A stretch of 64,000 bases of DNA, taken from positions 50,541,801 to 50,605,800 of the forward strand of contig JBCFYV010009882.1 of the NCBI GenBank assembly GCA_039000515.1, in the 5' to 3' direction. The notes under the pieces are model-generated. The model did no database searches, was not told the DNA's origin, and saw nothing but the letters and a program-made list of their open reading frames with translations. The number at the start of each line of letters is the position of its first letter. Positions within the stretch are counted from its first letter, which is position 1. The DNA is from Timema cristinae. Lineage: Eukaryota; Arthropoda; Insecta; Phasmatodea; Timematidae. This document shows positions 1 through 12,474 of the stretch, one piece after another. The position numbers and the translations under genes were made by a program.

Positions 1-54
1 CAGACTCTATTTGTAATACTGGCCCTTATATATGGAGGGGCTAGCTCCTACCAC

Positions 55-345
55 CATTGTATAGTCAGGGTATACTAGACAAGTAGCCAGTCTCCCTGAC
101 CACTCAGCCAAGTGAACAGGCAGGATGGAAAGAGGTTATACTAGAACAGAAGCCAGTCCCCCTGACTACTCAGCCACAGGGATAGACAAGATGAAACCAC
201 GGTATACTAAACTAGTAGCCAGTCTCCTTGACTACTCAGCCAAGGGGACAGGCAGGGTGGAAACATGGTATACTAGAACTGTAGCCAATCTCCCTGACCA
301 GTAAGCCAAGAGGACAGACAGGATGGAACCAGGGTATACTAGACC
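55..345. repeat. ~66-bp minisatellite, about 4 copies
   Basis: The word GGTATACTA (once GGTTATACTA) recurs at 69, 134, 201, 267 and 333, giving a period of 65-67 bp. Each unit carries the sub-words TAGCCAGTCTCCCTGAC, CTCAGCCAAG and ACAGGCAGGATGGAA with scattered substitutions. Units are diverged by roughly 10-20%, so this is an old tandem array. It shows no open reading frame. Confidence 0.9.
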
Positions 346-3300
346 TAACATGGAGAGGTGCTCCCTTGTTTTTCTATGAAGGATAAGCCAGATAACCATT
401 ATAAGGTCGTGAAGCCTGTCTCTTTTGAGAATACCAACAATGGGTTTTAGAATTCTTGGGACTTTGTGTATGTTCCCTACTGTGAGTGCAAAGTGCTCTA
501 ACTATTATGATTTACATCATATCAAGTCTTTTGACTTTGGAGAGAAGGTTTGCTATATAGATACTTCCCTAGCGAGCAGCTATGCAAGGAAAAGGGTGGA
601 CCAGGATGTTCAAGAATACTATTGATGAAGAATATAACAATGAAAATAGAAAAAAAAAAAAGAAACAACTATTTACCCAATGTTTTTGGATGCCTAATGT
701 AATTTTATTTTGAAATAATATACTTTATTAAGTACAATAAATGATATTATACCCTGTAAGCATATACTGTAGTTACCAATTTGTATTGGTTATTAATAGA
801 TAATCAAAAAACAGTATCAATCAATTATTGATTTTACTCAATCTTTACACCTCTAATTTTACACCAGTCATATAATTTAATGTTTCTCAAAAGACTAGAT
901 TGATAATGATGGAGAGATCGAGGTTAGAATCCTGGTCAAATGTTATGAGGGTGGGTGGGTTTTCTTAAATGAATTCCTACTTTTCCTCCACATAAATGTA
1001 GGTGCATTTAATCTAAATTCTACCTTACTCATCTGTTATGTTTGTATTTAGTTATTTCTTCTTTTGACTATAAGGTATACAATACATAATTGAATATAAA
1101 TAAAAAGCGTCTTCTCCTTCTCTGCACTCATTTATATATCGGTCACAATATTTCACAGCTGCTGAGCTAGTCATGTGACTAGTCAGGCGACTCAACTACT
1201 CTAGTCAAATATGTAATTTATACATTTAACATTTTATAATATACAACATCATTTTAACCCTATTAGTGTAAATATGTGAAAAGTCCAAATGGGAAGTAAT
1301 ATGGGGTGCATTAAAAAAAAACCTACAAACTGTATATTAGCAATGAATGTGCCTAGAATATACATTTACTCCTGCATTTCGCTTATCACTTCATTAATGC
1401 AGAAATATCCTCTTCTTCTAGATGGGTTAATTTAAATGCATTCATATGGCTAAAACATAAACTAAAAAAGTTATAAACATAATCAATAAGAAATCCAGCA
1501 ATATTAATAGCCACAGTAGGGAGTAGCATTTAAATGCCATTTTGGGTGAATTAAGCAATACAAGGCAAGAAAAGAGTGAGTATATTTAGTCTTGATGGAA
1601 AAAACTATTTATGACATACAAACGGGGTTGGATTGAAGAGGTGGGTGGTGAAGTAATAGGTTCCAAAATATTAGATATGGGGCTTATATGATAACTTTAA
1701 TGAAAATTAGAGTTGATTTTCAAATGATAAAAAAGATAATATACTCCAGCAGTTAAAGCATGAAATTATATAACTCCAACATAATTCCCAGCTTCCATAT
1801 GTAGGCCTACATTTGTATGTCTTTTAAGAAACCTGACCCTTCTCTTGTTTAATATTGGGTATGAGAGAAACTTTGTATATTAGCAGGCATGTGTTGTTGA
1901 AGAAAATAATTTATTATTTAAATGAATGTCTCCATAATTATGTATTCACTTTACCTAACACAAAATAAATGAGAACATGCTCTACTAATGTAATCTGAAA
2001 TAACACATAATTTAATTTAAGATCAACTATCCTACCCCTATTTATACTCTATAAGCTACTGATGTTGTTTATATATTATATCTTGGTATCAAAAGTTATA
2101 TTTCTGATTGTCAGTTATTAGTCTTCCAACAGTTGTTATTTTGACATGTCTCTTTAAGGAAATCTTCTTTTCATTTTTTGAGGTACATCTTGATATTTAT
2201 CGAAGAAGATAAATAAAAGTGAGATAAAAAATAAATAAAACAGAACTAACATAAAGTCTTTTACAATTTTATGCGTTCAAATTGCATGCGCTTATGTGTT
2301 CTATAACTTTTTATCAATAAACTTTTCTTCCTATTTTTGTTTTGTTTCTTCTTTTATGAAGTTGAGTTCTGCATTTCACACTCCCTCCTGATGATTTTCA
2401 ATAGAATTAAAAAGAAGTTGAACGATTAGGCAATATTGATGGATTTTCTTCAAGAGGTATGCATTCTCTTTGTCTATAAGTGAAATGTGTTATTCTTTTC
2501 CGTGTAAGAGTCAGATTGTATTTGTTTTCTTTAATTTGCTTCTATTCCTCTTTTCTGTATTGGCAAACATATATTACTTATTTATACATAAATTCAACAT
2601 TGAAAGAAGAGTCGAAGGGCAAGGCCTACACACTTATCAGAAAACTGTAAGTATGTAGACTCTGGAAATACATTCACTATTGTTTAATTTAATTTTCATT
2701 TTAATAATCAGATCGCCCAGACAAACAATGTAACAAAAAAAATTTGTCAAACAATCATTAAAAGCACTCAACCATTAATGACACATCAATACCGACTGCT
2801 TATCACACCTTGTCCAAGATAATAATTTATTCCCTGAATAATGTATAAGTAAAAGTCTTAAAAATATCAATTCTCACTGCAATCTACTACTGGAATCGTT
2901 TTTGTCCTCATCTAATTATATTGATATTGTTTTAATTAGTGTAAATTGAGGGGGGAAAAAAAGACAGCAGCCATTACCTGGGACAATTTAAATTTAGGAG
3001 TAACAAATGAAAATTTAGCACACTATTTTGTTTTACTATTTACTTTGAATTTCTTTCTAGCCTAATAATGTATGCAACTGCCCACAAAATGTGGTTATCC
3101 TTCACTTAGTTTTCAAATGTATTAAGGACTACATTTTACATTCACCAACATGCTGTCTTATTGATCATTTTCATGTTGATGTAAATGGGATTTTTGTAAC
3201 AGAGTCTCACTAACCATTAGTGTTATACGCCGCATGTTAATGAGGAAGTTAATAGCAATGAGTCGGAAGAAATTGAGTAGTATTTCCCCCATCCAATTAG

Positions 3301-3426
3301 CACTTTAAAAGACATCATTTTACAAACCAAATATAAATTTGAACAAATACAGCAGTATAAGAACCACATTTAAATGAAAAAGCATATTTAAAGCTAAATG
3401 TCATATGGGGTTACTAAAATTAATTG
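346..3426. other. AT-rich non-coding DNA
   Basis: No gene was recognised. Apart from the SINE relic at 888-1095, the stretch is AT-rich with short homopolymers and no splice-bounded open frame. The small frames at 425-625 and 2470-2658 have no recognisable domains. From 2288 onward the sequence belongs to the duplicated arm. Confidence 0.6.
888..1095 (+). repeat. old tRNA-derived SINE copy (family 1), degenerate
   Basis: The text GATGGAGAGATCGAGGTTAG, then a CTCCACATAAATGTAGGTGC-like body and a run resembling TCTAAATTCTACCTTAC, follow the order seen in the better copies at 7931, 50984 and 51847. The tRNA-like head and the 3' tail are badly eroded. No target duplications were found. Confidence 0.55.
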
Positions 3427-3601
3427 CACTGGTGGTTCCATGATCTATGGTGTCACTATTGTAAAAGAATAGCTAAATAGTGAATGGGGAAATAGGAGTT
3501 CGAATTCAGGACCAGTTGTAATTAACATGATTTTCCTTAAATAATTTCCCATCCTCCACACAAATGTGGGTATGTTTTCTCTAAATAATAACTTCATTAA
3601 T
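3427..3601 (+). repeat. old tRNA-derived SINE copy, cut by a MITE
   Basis: A B-box-like GAGTTCGAATTCAGGACC is followed by the SINE body word CTCCACACAAATGTGGGTA and a TCTCTAAATAATAACTTC-like segment. The order matches family 1. The copy runs into the hAT MITE whose target duplication begins at 3602. Confidence 0.6.
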
Positions 3602-3609
3602 GCAATGAA

Positions 3610-4654
3610 CAGGGGCCGGATTTTGATTACCTTAAAATTGCCAAAAAATAACTTAAAAATATTATTGAAATTCCATAATATGATGTATTCATTACAAGAG
3701 TTAGGATTTACATTTCAGACGTAAGCAAAATTATCTCTCCTGGTCTGTCCATTTCCAGTTTTTCCTTGGTGTGGACTCGTCTGGAATAAAATGACCCATA
3801 TACAGTCCCGGGAAATCCTTTAGTTTAACATTCCTCAGTTTCTACAGAGGAATGTTCGCAGATACCAGAACGTCACATAAATCTTTATAAAATGTTGAGG
3901 ATTTTTCTTGATTAAGTATTTCACTATCTATAGAAAAAATATCCTCTCCGAATTCAGTTATAATTTGCCTCAAAAGACTCGCTTTAGTTGGTTTGGTTCA
4001 AAGCATTCTAAATACACATAAAATGATTGCAAACGAATAAATACAATGTGCACTTTATAAATAAAAACTATGCATTTAAAATATGTTGATAGCTAAGATT
4101 TTGTATTCTATTTAACATGTAAATACAAATACCTGCTTTAAAAATAATAGCTCCCCAAAACCCTGCAGCCCTTTCCAGACATGGTATAGTGAGTGACTCA
4201 CCAGGAATGTAAAAACATTACAAAGTTCATTTGAACTCTAAAAATTGCTCTCCCATCCCCCTGCAACCCTTTTCAGAATTTTATAATCACGCAAGTAGAG
4301 GGGCACAAGGTTCATTTGGACTCATACATTATCTTCTTCAGTCAACAATTGTGTGATAAAATATCTGATGTTTGAATATTCACTAATTATCAAAGCAGCG
4401 ATAATTCATATATACAACCTTCTAAAAGTAATTTTCAAACAATTTAAAGTTTTCTTTAAAAAATATACTTAAAAATGAGTTATTAAAAAAAGCGAGAAAA
4501 ATAATATAAAATTATAGGCAAAAATGACCAAAAAACGACATATAAAATATACATTTATACAACCAGGGTATCATGAACAGAGTTTATGTACAACTGAGCA
4601 TTGTCTCTAATGGACCAAAAAAAAAGATGACACGTCATCAAAATCCGGGCCCTG
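3610..4654. mobile_element. non-autonomous hAT element (MITE), 1045 bp
   Basis: The left end reads CAGGGGCCGGATTTTGATTA. The right end, in reverse complement, reads CAGGGCCCGGATTTTGATGA. The flanking 8-bp sequences are GCAATGAA (3602-3609) and GCAATGAC (4655-4662), matching 7 of 8, as expected for hAT target duplications. The interior has no coding frame. A related terminus (GCGGCCCGGATTTTGATGAC) lies near 12114 without a visible partner. Confidence 0.8.
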
Positions 4655-4662
4655 GCAATGAC

Positions 4663-5792
4663 AATTATCTCTTTGCTTAGACAAATAAAAAAAGCCTGAA
4701 AAATATAATTCGTTATCAGTTATTATAGACGTCAACATTTTGTGAGGTGTATATTTTATGAACTTTTACTTATAACATTAAAATGTCTATAAAAATATAT
4801 TTAAGTTCATCACAACATTTTGAAATTAATAACACATGTGTGAAACTAAACCGAAATAAATATTTTGGCAAATTTGACTATTTGAAAATTTAAAAAAGAA
4901 TTTTAGTCACTTATGTTTTTTTAAATAAGAATTAACATTCGCAACATTTTCTAATAATCAAAAAACGCTGGCTCAGCCAGAGAAATATAGTTTCCAAAAC
5001 CTAAGACATTGGTATGTTTGAGCCGGCTAATTAAACAACTATATTGTGACCACGAGCAAATATTTAAAGATACAAAAGCGTGAAAAATATTGCTTATAGA
5101 AACTAAATTATATTTTCAAATTACTATCTATGGTTTGGTAGGTATGCACACATTTTAGCCAATATGTTTCTATTTGTTGTAACACAATACTTAAATAAGA
5201 GTTGAATTGTTACAATTTTTATCAAAAAATAAATATTTTATCTACAGTCTATTTATATCGAGATCTAACATTTTATTTACCACAAATATCAATTGTTGCA
5301 TTAATGCCTAAATGATTTTAATATAATATATCTCTGAAAACATTATTTTACAATTATATTTTAATTTTGTAAATTTGAGTGGGCTGTATTAAAATATTCT
5401 GCTTCTGTGTGGATTTTCTATGATAGGATGTATTTGTAATATGAGTATTTATAATTACTTTTATATTTATAGAACAAAAATGTTGTATTTTAGAGTTTTC
5501 ATACATACAATATAAACATCTACCTCAATGTGCAGCTTGGCTCACCAAATTAGAAAACATTAATGTGGCCTCACTATATGTTAGATAATACAAGAATTAA
5601 GAAATATATTTTATTATAACAATAATTATGTTAAAAACTTCTAATGATGTATATAAATGTTCTTTCTTAGTTAAATAAATAAAGTTTATATTACATTTAA
5701 ACAAATTATAAATAAATGAGTAAATTTACTTTTTTTTCAGATTTTACAGTATTTTTGTAAAACAAAAATAGAATAAATAGTGGAAATGGTAC
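4663..5792. other. AT-rich intronic or intergenic DNA
   Basis: No gene, terminal repeat pair or SINE was recognised here. The same sequence recurs reversed at about 23041-24170. Confidence 0.5.
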
Positions 5793-5940
5793 CTGGCCAT
5801 GTTGTGGACTTGTGAAAGTTTCCTTATGTGGTATATATGATGAGGCTGGCCGATCACGGCTACCTCCAGAAGTATTTTCTGGTGGGCGATGAAGAGATGA
5901 CTGTGAACCACGTAAATTCTTCTTTTGATGAGTGGGACTC
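5793..5940 (-). CDS. internal exon of unidentified Ser/Pro/Gln-rich protein (left copy)
   Basis: This 148-bp exon is read on the minus strand. Its acceptor is CTAG|GAGTCCC and its donor is GGCCAG|GTACC. The first base completes a codon left by the preceding exon (9395-9730, phase 2); 49 codons follow and the exon ends in phase 0. The peptide begins SPTHQKKNLRGSQSSLHR and ends with a TFTSPQHGQ-like segment. It is low-complexity and basic, rich in Ser, Pro and His, as in disordered linkers of scaffold proteins. No enzyme motif is visible. It is the reverse-complement twin of 22893-23040, probably the same genomic exon. Confidence 0.6.
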
Positions 5941-7247
5941 CTAGATCAAAAATATTCATATAAGTGTTTGTTTGCAAACCATTCAAATATAAATGGGTCC
6001 TATTAAAAATGCAACATACTATGATAGATACTTCTCTAACATAATTAAAAGGATCTTTGTCTATCTAAATGTAACTGTCTCTGTGTTAGGGAAACTTAAT
6101 TGCCTATGATTCTATAATTTATTATAAATAGTATGTCTTTATTTTATAATTCTATCGATAGTTGTTTAGACTTAAGGGTCTGGAGTTTTATAAATATAGT
6201 TTGAGTGTTATGCATAATGCTTTGCCTATAGCTAACTTATAACATAATTGAGTTTTTGTGAATACCACTTATTAATTGCCAAACAAAATGGGGGTGGGGA
6301 GGCGAGGAAGGAGTTTTCTTGGAAGAGAAGTTGCACATATAAAAGAGTCCCACTTCACTTTCTTTGAACCAAGTAATGTGTTGTGAAAATTTGTTACACT
6401 ATATATACTTGGTCGGTGCTAGCCAGAGGGTTTTCAGTTCTTGGTTCCCAACCAGTGAGTCTAGTAGTGGATCAGCGAGTTTACTGTTTATGTGACATTG
6501 TGACGTGTGTCAGTATAGTGTGGGGACCAGTGCCCGGGTACTGCGAATGTCTTAGAAATTGAGTGTACATTGTACCATGAACAAAGATTGTAAGAAACTA
6601 ATATTTGGATATTTGACAAGTTATATTGTATTTTCTATCAATATGCTGTTTACTTGATAATTATATTTATTATGTTTTAATTTGTTTATTAATCTAGAGA
6701 CAATTACTTTTATTATTTAACTCCGTGAACTTTTTAGTTATAATTGATTCAATGTAATTACATTTATTGAATTTTCATTAGTTTATTAATTTATAGACTA
6801 TTACTTTTATTACTAAGTTTGGTAAATTATTTAGCTGTATAGATAATTTAGTGTATGTTGTTTCTAGTAATCTATACCCTGAGTGATATGTGCGTGTTTT
6901 AATTTGTGTGTAACAAGCAATGAGCCCCAATATCTTCAAAAGAACTCGAGGTTCACACGGTTACGTATGAATAGCCTGTGGATTGTTAGGTGGCATGCGA
7001 GCTCCCTGTTAGAATATTAATGAGGACATAAATAGCTGAGTCCCAATATGATATAAGATTATGAACAGTACCAGATGAATCAAATATTCAGCATTTAATA
7101 AGAAAGTTTTATGATACACATAAAGAATAAAAGTCTACCAACACTATAGTTACCCAATAAATACCCTTCATTTATCATGAAAAGTACCGGAAAAGCTATT
7201 CTGCATACCTTGCTTGATTCCACTATGGTATAGCTTATAAGATTATT
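5941..7247. other. intron sequence with a promoter-like block and a 60-bp repeat
   Basis: This is part of the intron between the two exons. It holds a GC-richer block (about 6290-6560) with ATATAAAAGAGTCCC and ACACTATATATACTTGG words, which could be a worn LTR or promoter, but no paired repeat was found. Next come two copies of a ~60-bp AT-rich unit (6660-6719 and 6756-6815) sharing TTTATTAATYTATAGAC and TTACTTTTATTA. A related unit is near 53590. Confidence 0.4.
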
Positions 7248-8946
7248 AAGGGTGTGCTAGGTCCACTTTTTTGGTTCGAAGCGAAGTCGATCTAATATGA
7301 GAAATATTCTCGAAGCCAAATCGAAGTTCAAATATGTTTTCATTTAATTTTTAGTAGAAATATTATGTTGAAATTGAATATATTTATCTAACATCAAACT
7401 AAAATAATATTAGGCCTACATTTATGTTTTTCTTAACACTAATATGTGTAGCTTATTGCCAAAATATAAATGTTATACTCACTTTACCTTTGTATTAAAA
7501 ATACTTTATGTGTACACTACGCAGCCTAAATATGCAGATAAAAAAACATGTAATTGCTTTAATATCATTGGATTTTCCTGCATGGTGTTTTACTAACCTT
7601 TCACATACAAGATACAAACTAACAAAACACAAGAGTTAATGGACATTATAGAACAAAAACAACGTTGTAGAAAAATACGAGTTTAAGTTAATTCGGCAGG
7701 TGTGTTAATAGGTTTGAGAAGTCCAGTTTTATAAATTTTAGTTTTTCTGTTTTACAAATCAACAAGGAAGCTTTTGGTTTTATAAATCCAATTTAATCTT
7801 GTCATGTGAATTACTAAAAAAAAAGCCATGATTATGATTTTAAAAGAGACTATATAGGCAATCTCGAAAATAATACGACCTTAATGATAGTAATTTTACT
7901 CATAAATTAATTCTTCATGTAATCTGTATAACCCGCCTCGATGGCGTAGTTGGCTAACGCGCTTGTTGTGTTGCGCTCGATTGCTGAGGACGGGGAGATA
8001 GAGGTTCGAATCTCGGTCGGGTGAACTTGGGGTGGTTTTTCCTAAATGGTTTTCCACTCTCCCTCCACGCAAATGCGGGTTCACTTCCTCTAATTCAACC
8101 TTCCCAATTCCTAATCCATTAGCGTAATTAGTACTTAAAGCGTATAACCCAAACGGGTAGTAAGACGTGGTGCTAAATATAAATAAATAAATAAAATAAT
8201 CTGTATAAAATGAGAAATTTTTTGTAGATTTCATTTTATTTTATTTTATTTTTAGTAAAATACATAAGATTCTATATAAATTAACAACAATTTTTGTTTA
8301 TAAGTATTCACTATTTGCGTATGTTTTAAAAAAATAATTTAAGAAATGTCATGTTCCTCGCACATGTGCTCAATTACTATCTCTCAAGTCTGCTACTAGC
8401 CTACACATTAACAGGAATTTGAATTGAACATACTGATTTATGTAGAAAACAACCAAAATGGCTGCATGTGTGAATTTTAGAATATTAAAAAATATATTCT
8501 CAATATTCAAGAAACACACTTCAAAAGTTTTTCAAACACCACAAAAATAAAAAAACTTTCATTATTTATTTTAATCTAAACTTTCAAGAGGAATAAATTC
8601 ATTGCCAGTTGGTACCATTCAATGTTTGTGATCAAGGGGGGGGGTTAAAGATTTGAATTAAAAGACACCCGTAACATTAAAGTGTTATGTAAATTTTCCA
8701 AGTTCACCAAGAAAATAAAGCAAACTTGTTCAAAACCTCAAAACAAAAAGAATATATTTTATTTTTTGAGGTAATTTCAGTTCATTTTTATTTGCTGTAA
8801 AATATAAGTGTAATATAATCACTAAGACTTTGAATAAGAGACAAAGCTTCGAATAGCTGCTGAAGCCAAACATGAGTTCAAATCGATTACAAAGTACACC
8901 AAGATTTGCTTCAGCTTAGAATATTTAGAAGCTGCGCACATCCCTA
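7248..8946. mobile_element. putative non-autonomous hAT-like element with TTCGAAGC subterminal words
   Basis: The left terminus is AAGGGTGTGCTAGGTCC. The right terminus in reverse complement is TAGGGATGTGCGCAGCTTC, so the core AGGGRTGTGC is inverted. Both ends are rich in GAAGC/TTCGAAG words for about 100 bp, the style of subterminal repeats in hAT elements. No transposase is present, and a SINE sits inside at 7931-8196. I could not find convincing 8-bp target duplications (AGATTATT against AAGTTTAC), so the limits are uncertain. The mirror copy is at about 19887-21585. Confidence 0.4.
7931..8196 (+). repeat. full-length tRNA-derived SINE, family 1
   Basis: The head carries an A-box-like TGGCGTAGTTGGCTAACGCG and a B-box GAGGTTCGAATCTCGGTC. 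The body has TTTTCCACTCTCCCTCCACG, and the tail has AACCCAAACGGGTAGTAAGA and (AAAT)n. An 11-bp target duplication TAATCTGTATA flanks it at 7920-7930 and 8197-8207. It is probably mobilised by an unseen LINE. Its antisense open frame (7896-8234) is not a gene. Confidence 0.92.
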
Positions 8947-9394
8947 AAGTTTACAGTATATTAATCAACTAAGCTGTGTTACCTTTCAGAGTAAATGGAC
9001 TGTACATCCAATAAAAAAAAGTTCTTATTAACATTAAACTTTGGTTTTTACCCAACAAATGGTCGTTCCTATTTGGATAAAATTTTTAACACAAACTTAA
9101 GGTTCAAATTTGCATTATGTGGTGTAGCTTTCTATTTGAATGGATATACTTATCAGTTATAAGTTATATGGAGTAAAATAGGCAAAATTAAAATAAATTC
9201 ATTGATAAATTTGTAGTTAATAACATTGCCTCTGTGATGTGGCAGCAAGTCAAGACAGAATTTCTCATGTTAACGTATTTAGGTTTTGTTCAGTGAGTTC
9301 TACAATTTTAAAATTGTAATTTGTTTTATCAACAAGTAGATATTTTGTAAATATATGATATAACAATTATTTTATTTATAAACATTCTACATAC

Positions 9395-9730
9395 CTTTCC
9401 TCATATGCCTGTGGACTGGGAAACTTTGTTCTACTTGGGCTAGGTGGTGGGTATGCATGGTATGATTCCTCATTGCGATGCATGCTCAAGTTTTGGTAGA
9501 ACACTTCTCCTGCTTGTTGGTTTTGAGCCAGATTGTTGTGATATTGATAGCTGGGCTGATTCTGCAATCCAAGTGATGGATGTTGTGGTTGGTTAATATG
9601 GTGTTGGGAAGAGATGCCATGTTGTTGATGAGACACCGAATGAAGTGTTGGATTAGAAGACTGACGAGACATAGCACCAGTTGGAGAAAGTGAAGCTCCT
9701 TGTCTTGGGTCATGCAAATTCTGATTTGAT
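9395..9730 (-). CDS. internal exon of unidentified Gln/Ser/His-rich protein (left copy)
   Basis: This 336-bp exon on the minus strand has acceptor TTTCAG|ATCAAAT and donor GAGGAAAG|GTATG. Both borders are phase 2, so the exon can be skipped without a frame change. The 112 residues include NLHDPRQGASLSPTG, a Q/H-rich run around HSVSHQQHGISSQHH, VFYQNLSMHRNEE and YPPPSPSRTKFPSP. This is a disordered, proline/serine-rich composition typical of cytoskeletal or junctional scaffolds. Afadin/Canoe-like proteins are one possibility, but there is no diagnostic motif. The open frame reads through into intron bases at both ends. The twin exon is 19103-19438. Confidence 0.68.
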
Positions 9731-12298
9731 CTGAAATTTAAAAACAATTATAACAAAGTGCTCAGCTATTAGTGTAGTATGTAGTTTGAAGATTAAAAAA
9801 AATGGATTTCTATAATCTAAATTTAGTATAGTTTACAAAAACACAATGTATGTGTCCAATCTTTCAGGATTATTTTTAAACATCATGTGTGCCATAGTTA
9901 TGGACCTGTTACGTGGTAGTAAATGGACGAAATAACATAATTTGATTTGGGTTAATTTTGGTTACTAGGTTAAGCGATACAAGTACTTAGTAAAGAGTAG
10001 TTTAAGATAAGTTAGATTATGTCTAATATGGTTAGGTAAGGTAAAGTCTGGATGAAACAGGTAATTATATATGTTTTATTTGTCACCACATTTCACTAAC
10101 CATTCAGGTTGTAAGCATATTAATGAGTTGATTGCACTAATGTATAAGGTAGGTTGAGTTTAGAGGAAATGTACCCACATCTGTGTCGGGTGAGTGGAAA
10201 ACAATTTAGGAGGGAAAAACAACATGCAAGTGCACGCACCCATCCACGCATGCACCCACCCACACACAAACACAGATAAAGTTGTGAGATTAAAAATCTT
10301 TACAATATTAACTACAGGAATAAAAAATATGACTGATATATTAAGCTGGTAATGGTTATGATTAATACCAAGTTTGGTTGAAAGTCATGTGTATTTAAAA
10401 TTATTGGCTCATCTTGGACACAGTTTAAGAATATTGCAATTCAACCATGGCTATTTTAAAAAAAATGCCCATTTTGATAGCTGTAGCATAATGCCTCATT
10501 TTGAACAACAAAAATGTTGTTTTAAAATTTTTAGACAGTCATGCTTGCATAAGTTATATAAATATAATAATGATAGCAAGCTCAAAGAGAGTATACTATT
10601 ATATTTACCATTTTTTTTTGTCAAAATGGATTGAAAACATATTTTATGTAGATTTATGAACAACTTAAGAGGCCGGTCAACACTTGTTTACCCATCAAAA
10701 CACGGTAATACAAAATAAAGATCGTGAAAAAACCGTTCTATGGATTTGAAATAGGTTTTCACCAATGAAAAGGTATTTATATTATCTAGAACGAAGACTC
10801 TTTAAAACATTTTCTAATCATACTAATTAAATTATACAATAAAAACTATCACATTTTCAGCCTCACACTATTTTGCTTATAATGACTTCATTAAGTGATA
10901 TATTCAAAATTGAATTTTACTATATAAAGCAGAACTATTTTTACTTGAATTTTCTTAGATTAGAATTTTGATTTATTGATCCATTATTTTTTTATATTTT
11001 TTTAAATATGAATAATTACCTTAACTAGATTAATATGGATTTAAGTATTAATGTTGGAAAAAGAAGAAATCACAAGGCAAGATGATATTTTTCTCCTGAT
11101 TTTAGTTATTTTTTAAAATAATTTATTAGTTTAATACTGAGCTTTAAAACATTATTTTAAGAATTATAATTTTAAACAGTTTGGTAGCCGTAATATAACG
11201 CTGTTTATTGGAAAACAAGGAACTATGTATCTTTCATCTGCAGCGTTGCCACAATCGTTTTCAAAGAGAAGAGAGAAATAATTTCTTCTAACATTTTGAA
11301 TCTTTAAAATTGTGTTTCAAATGTTTTAAATCAAACAAAGGAATAAATGTATCTGCCTGAGTGTGGTTGGCGTTCAATCTTAACCACTGGTACATTTTAA
11401 ATTAAAAATGTTATCATTACTGTAAAGTGTTTTTATTTCTTTAAATTATTATCTTTCTTCTATGCACCATGTCTTAGCACATGTTCGGGCTATCCACAAG
11501 AACATCACAAACGCCAACTTCGTTTAAGTGCACCGCAAAAGAAACAGCATAAAATTATTTTAGAATATTTAAAGAGAAGGTATGTTAAAATGCTACTTTA
11601 GAATATTTGAAAGATAGTGTAAGTTAAAATATTATTTTTGGACACACTGTATTGCCATTACTTTGTTTTGGCAGTGAGGTTATTATAGCTAATTGATAAA
11701 AATTATTAGACCTAATTGTAGAATTCCCACACATGGACATCATGTGGCCTAAAATCTTAGGCTTAATTTGACATATGTTTTCGGTTACGAAGAGATCAAG
11801 GTTCAAATCCCAGGGCACTAGGGATAGTTTTAATTGTATAAATTTATCACCCTCTCTCCAAGCAGATACTGGTACAATTTCCTTTGGAATTTGCCTCCAC
11901 TACATTGTGTTATTAAAACAAGTATTTAGTTACAAGGGTAGTCTACATGGATAGTCGAGTAGTTTAAAGCGTTTGACTCGCAACACAATGGGCTGTTCTT
12001 AACTGAGCTTGAACTTCTAATCCCAACTGGGTGAATTGAATATATCTTACTGATAAGAGATTAAACAACCGCTGTATTCAACGCACTGATTTTAAAAAGT
12101 TTTCAGAATTAGTGCGGCCCGGATTTTGATGACCCAAAAAGTCTAAATAATAATCTATAGAATCACCTTAAAAATTAATTTACATTCAGAAAAATAAAGA
12201 CCAAAAAGCCAATAAAAAATTAATTAGCACAAGACTAAATCAAAGACCTACTTAACAAGTGAAAACTATAATGTTTTCAATGCAAAATCACAATTCTT
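9731..12298. other. non-coding flank with SINE and MITE relics
   Basis: No exon was recognised. It includes a minus-strand SINE relic (10080-10235), a GTGTGTGGGTGG-like purine/pyrimidine run on the minus strand (about 10230-10275), and a possible SINE relic near 11790-11960 (AAGGTTCAAATCCCAGG). A hAT-type terminus GCGGCCCGGATTTTGATGAC starts near 12114. The rest is AT-rich. Confidence 0.5.
10080..10235 (-). repeat. old SINE relic, family 1, minus strand
   Basis: Read on plus, the segment shows CATTCAGGTTGTAAGCATAT, then GTTGAGTTTAGAGGAAATGT and GAGTGGAAAACAATTTAGG. This is the reverse complement order of the family-1 body and tail. The head is missing or unrecognisable. Confidence 0.6.
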
Positions 12299-12474
12299 AC
12301 ACTTAATATATCTATACAGCATACAGGACTGGGGATTGATAAGGAAAAACCATAGTTAGGTGCAACACCTGATGGTCTTATTGACGAGAATGGCATAGTG
12401 GAGATAAAGTGTCCTGCGACTGTAGCAAACGCTACTCCACAAGAATATATTGAAAAAACTATTGTTATATTTTC
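12299..12474 (+). pseudogene. YqaJ-type nuclease fragment, N-terminal half (left copy)
   Basis: Plus-strand translation gives a GLGIDKEKP stretch, a stop codon (TAG) where the family usually has Trp, then LGATPDGLIDENGIVEIKCP. The PDG...EIK spacing is the PD-(D/E)XK signature of the YqaJ/lambda-exonuclease fold: Asp in PDG, Glu and Lys in EIK. The frame then runs through TPQEYIEKTIV and is cut at 12475 by the CAGGG terminus of a hAT element. Animal YqaJ proteins are often multicopy and mobile-element linked. The in-frame stop says this copy is dead. The same sequence lies reversed at 16363-16560. Confidence 0.72.

Noticed and set aside
2470..2658. 62-codon frame with hydrophobic stretch, mirrored at 26173-26361
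   Set aside because: AT-rich translation. Appearing in both arms is no evidence, because the arms are copies. A splice-like CTTACAG on the complement gives a frame that hits a stop after 16 codons.
7896..8234. 112-codon frame, also seen at 20599-20937
   Set aside because: It is the antisense translation of a tRNA-derived SINE.
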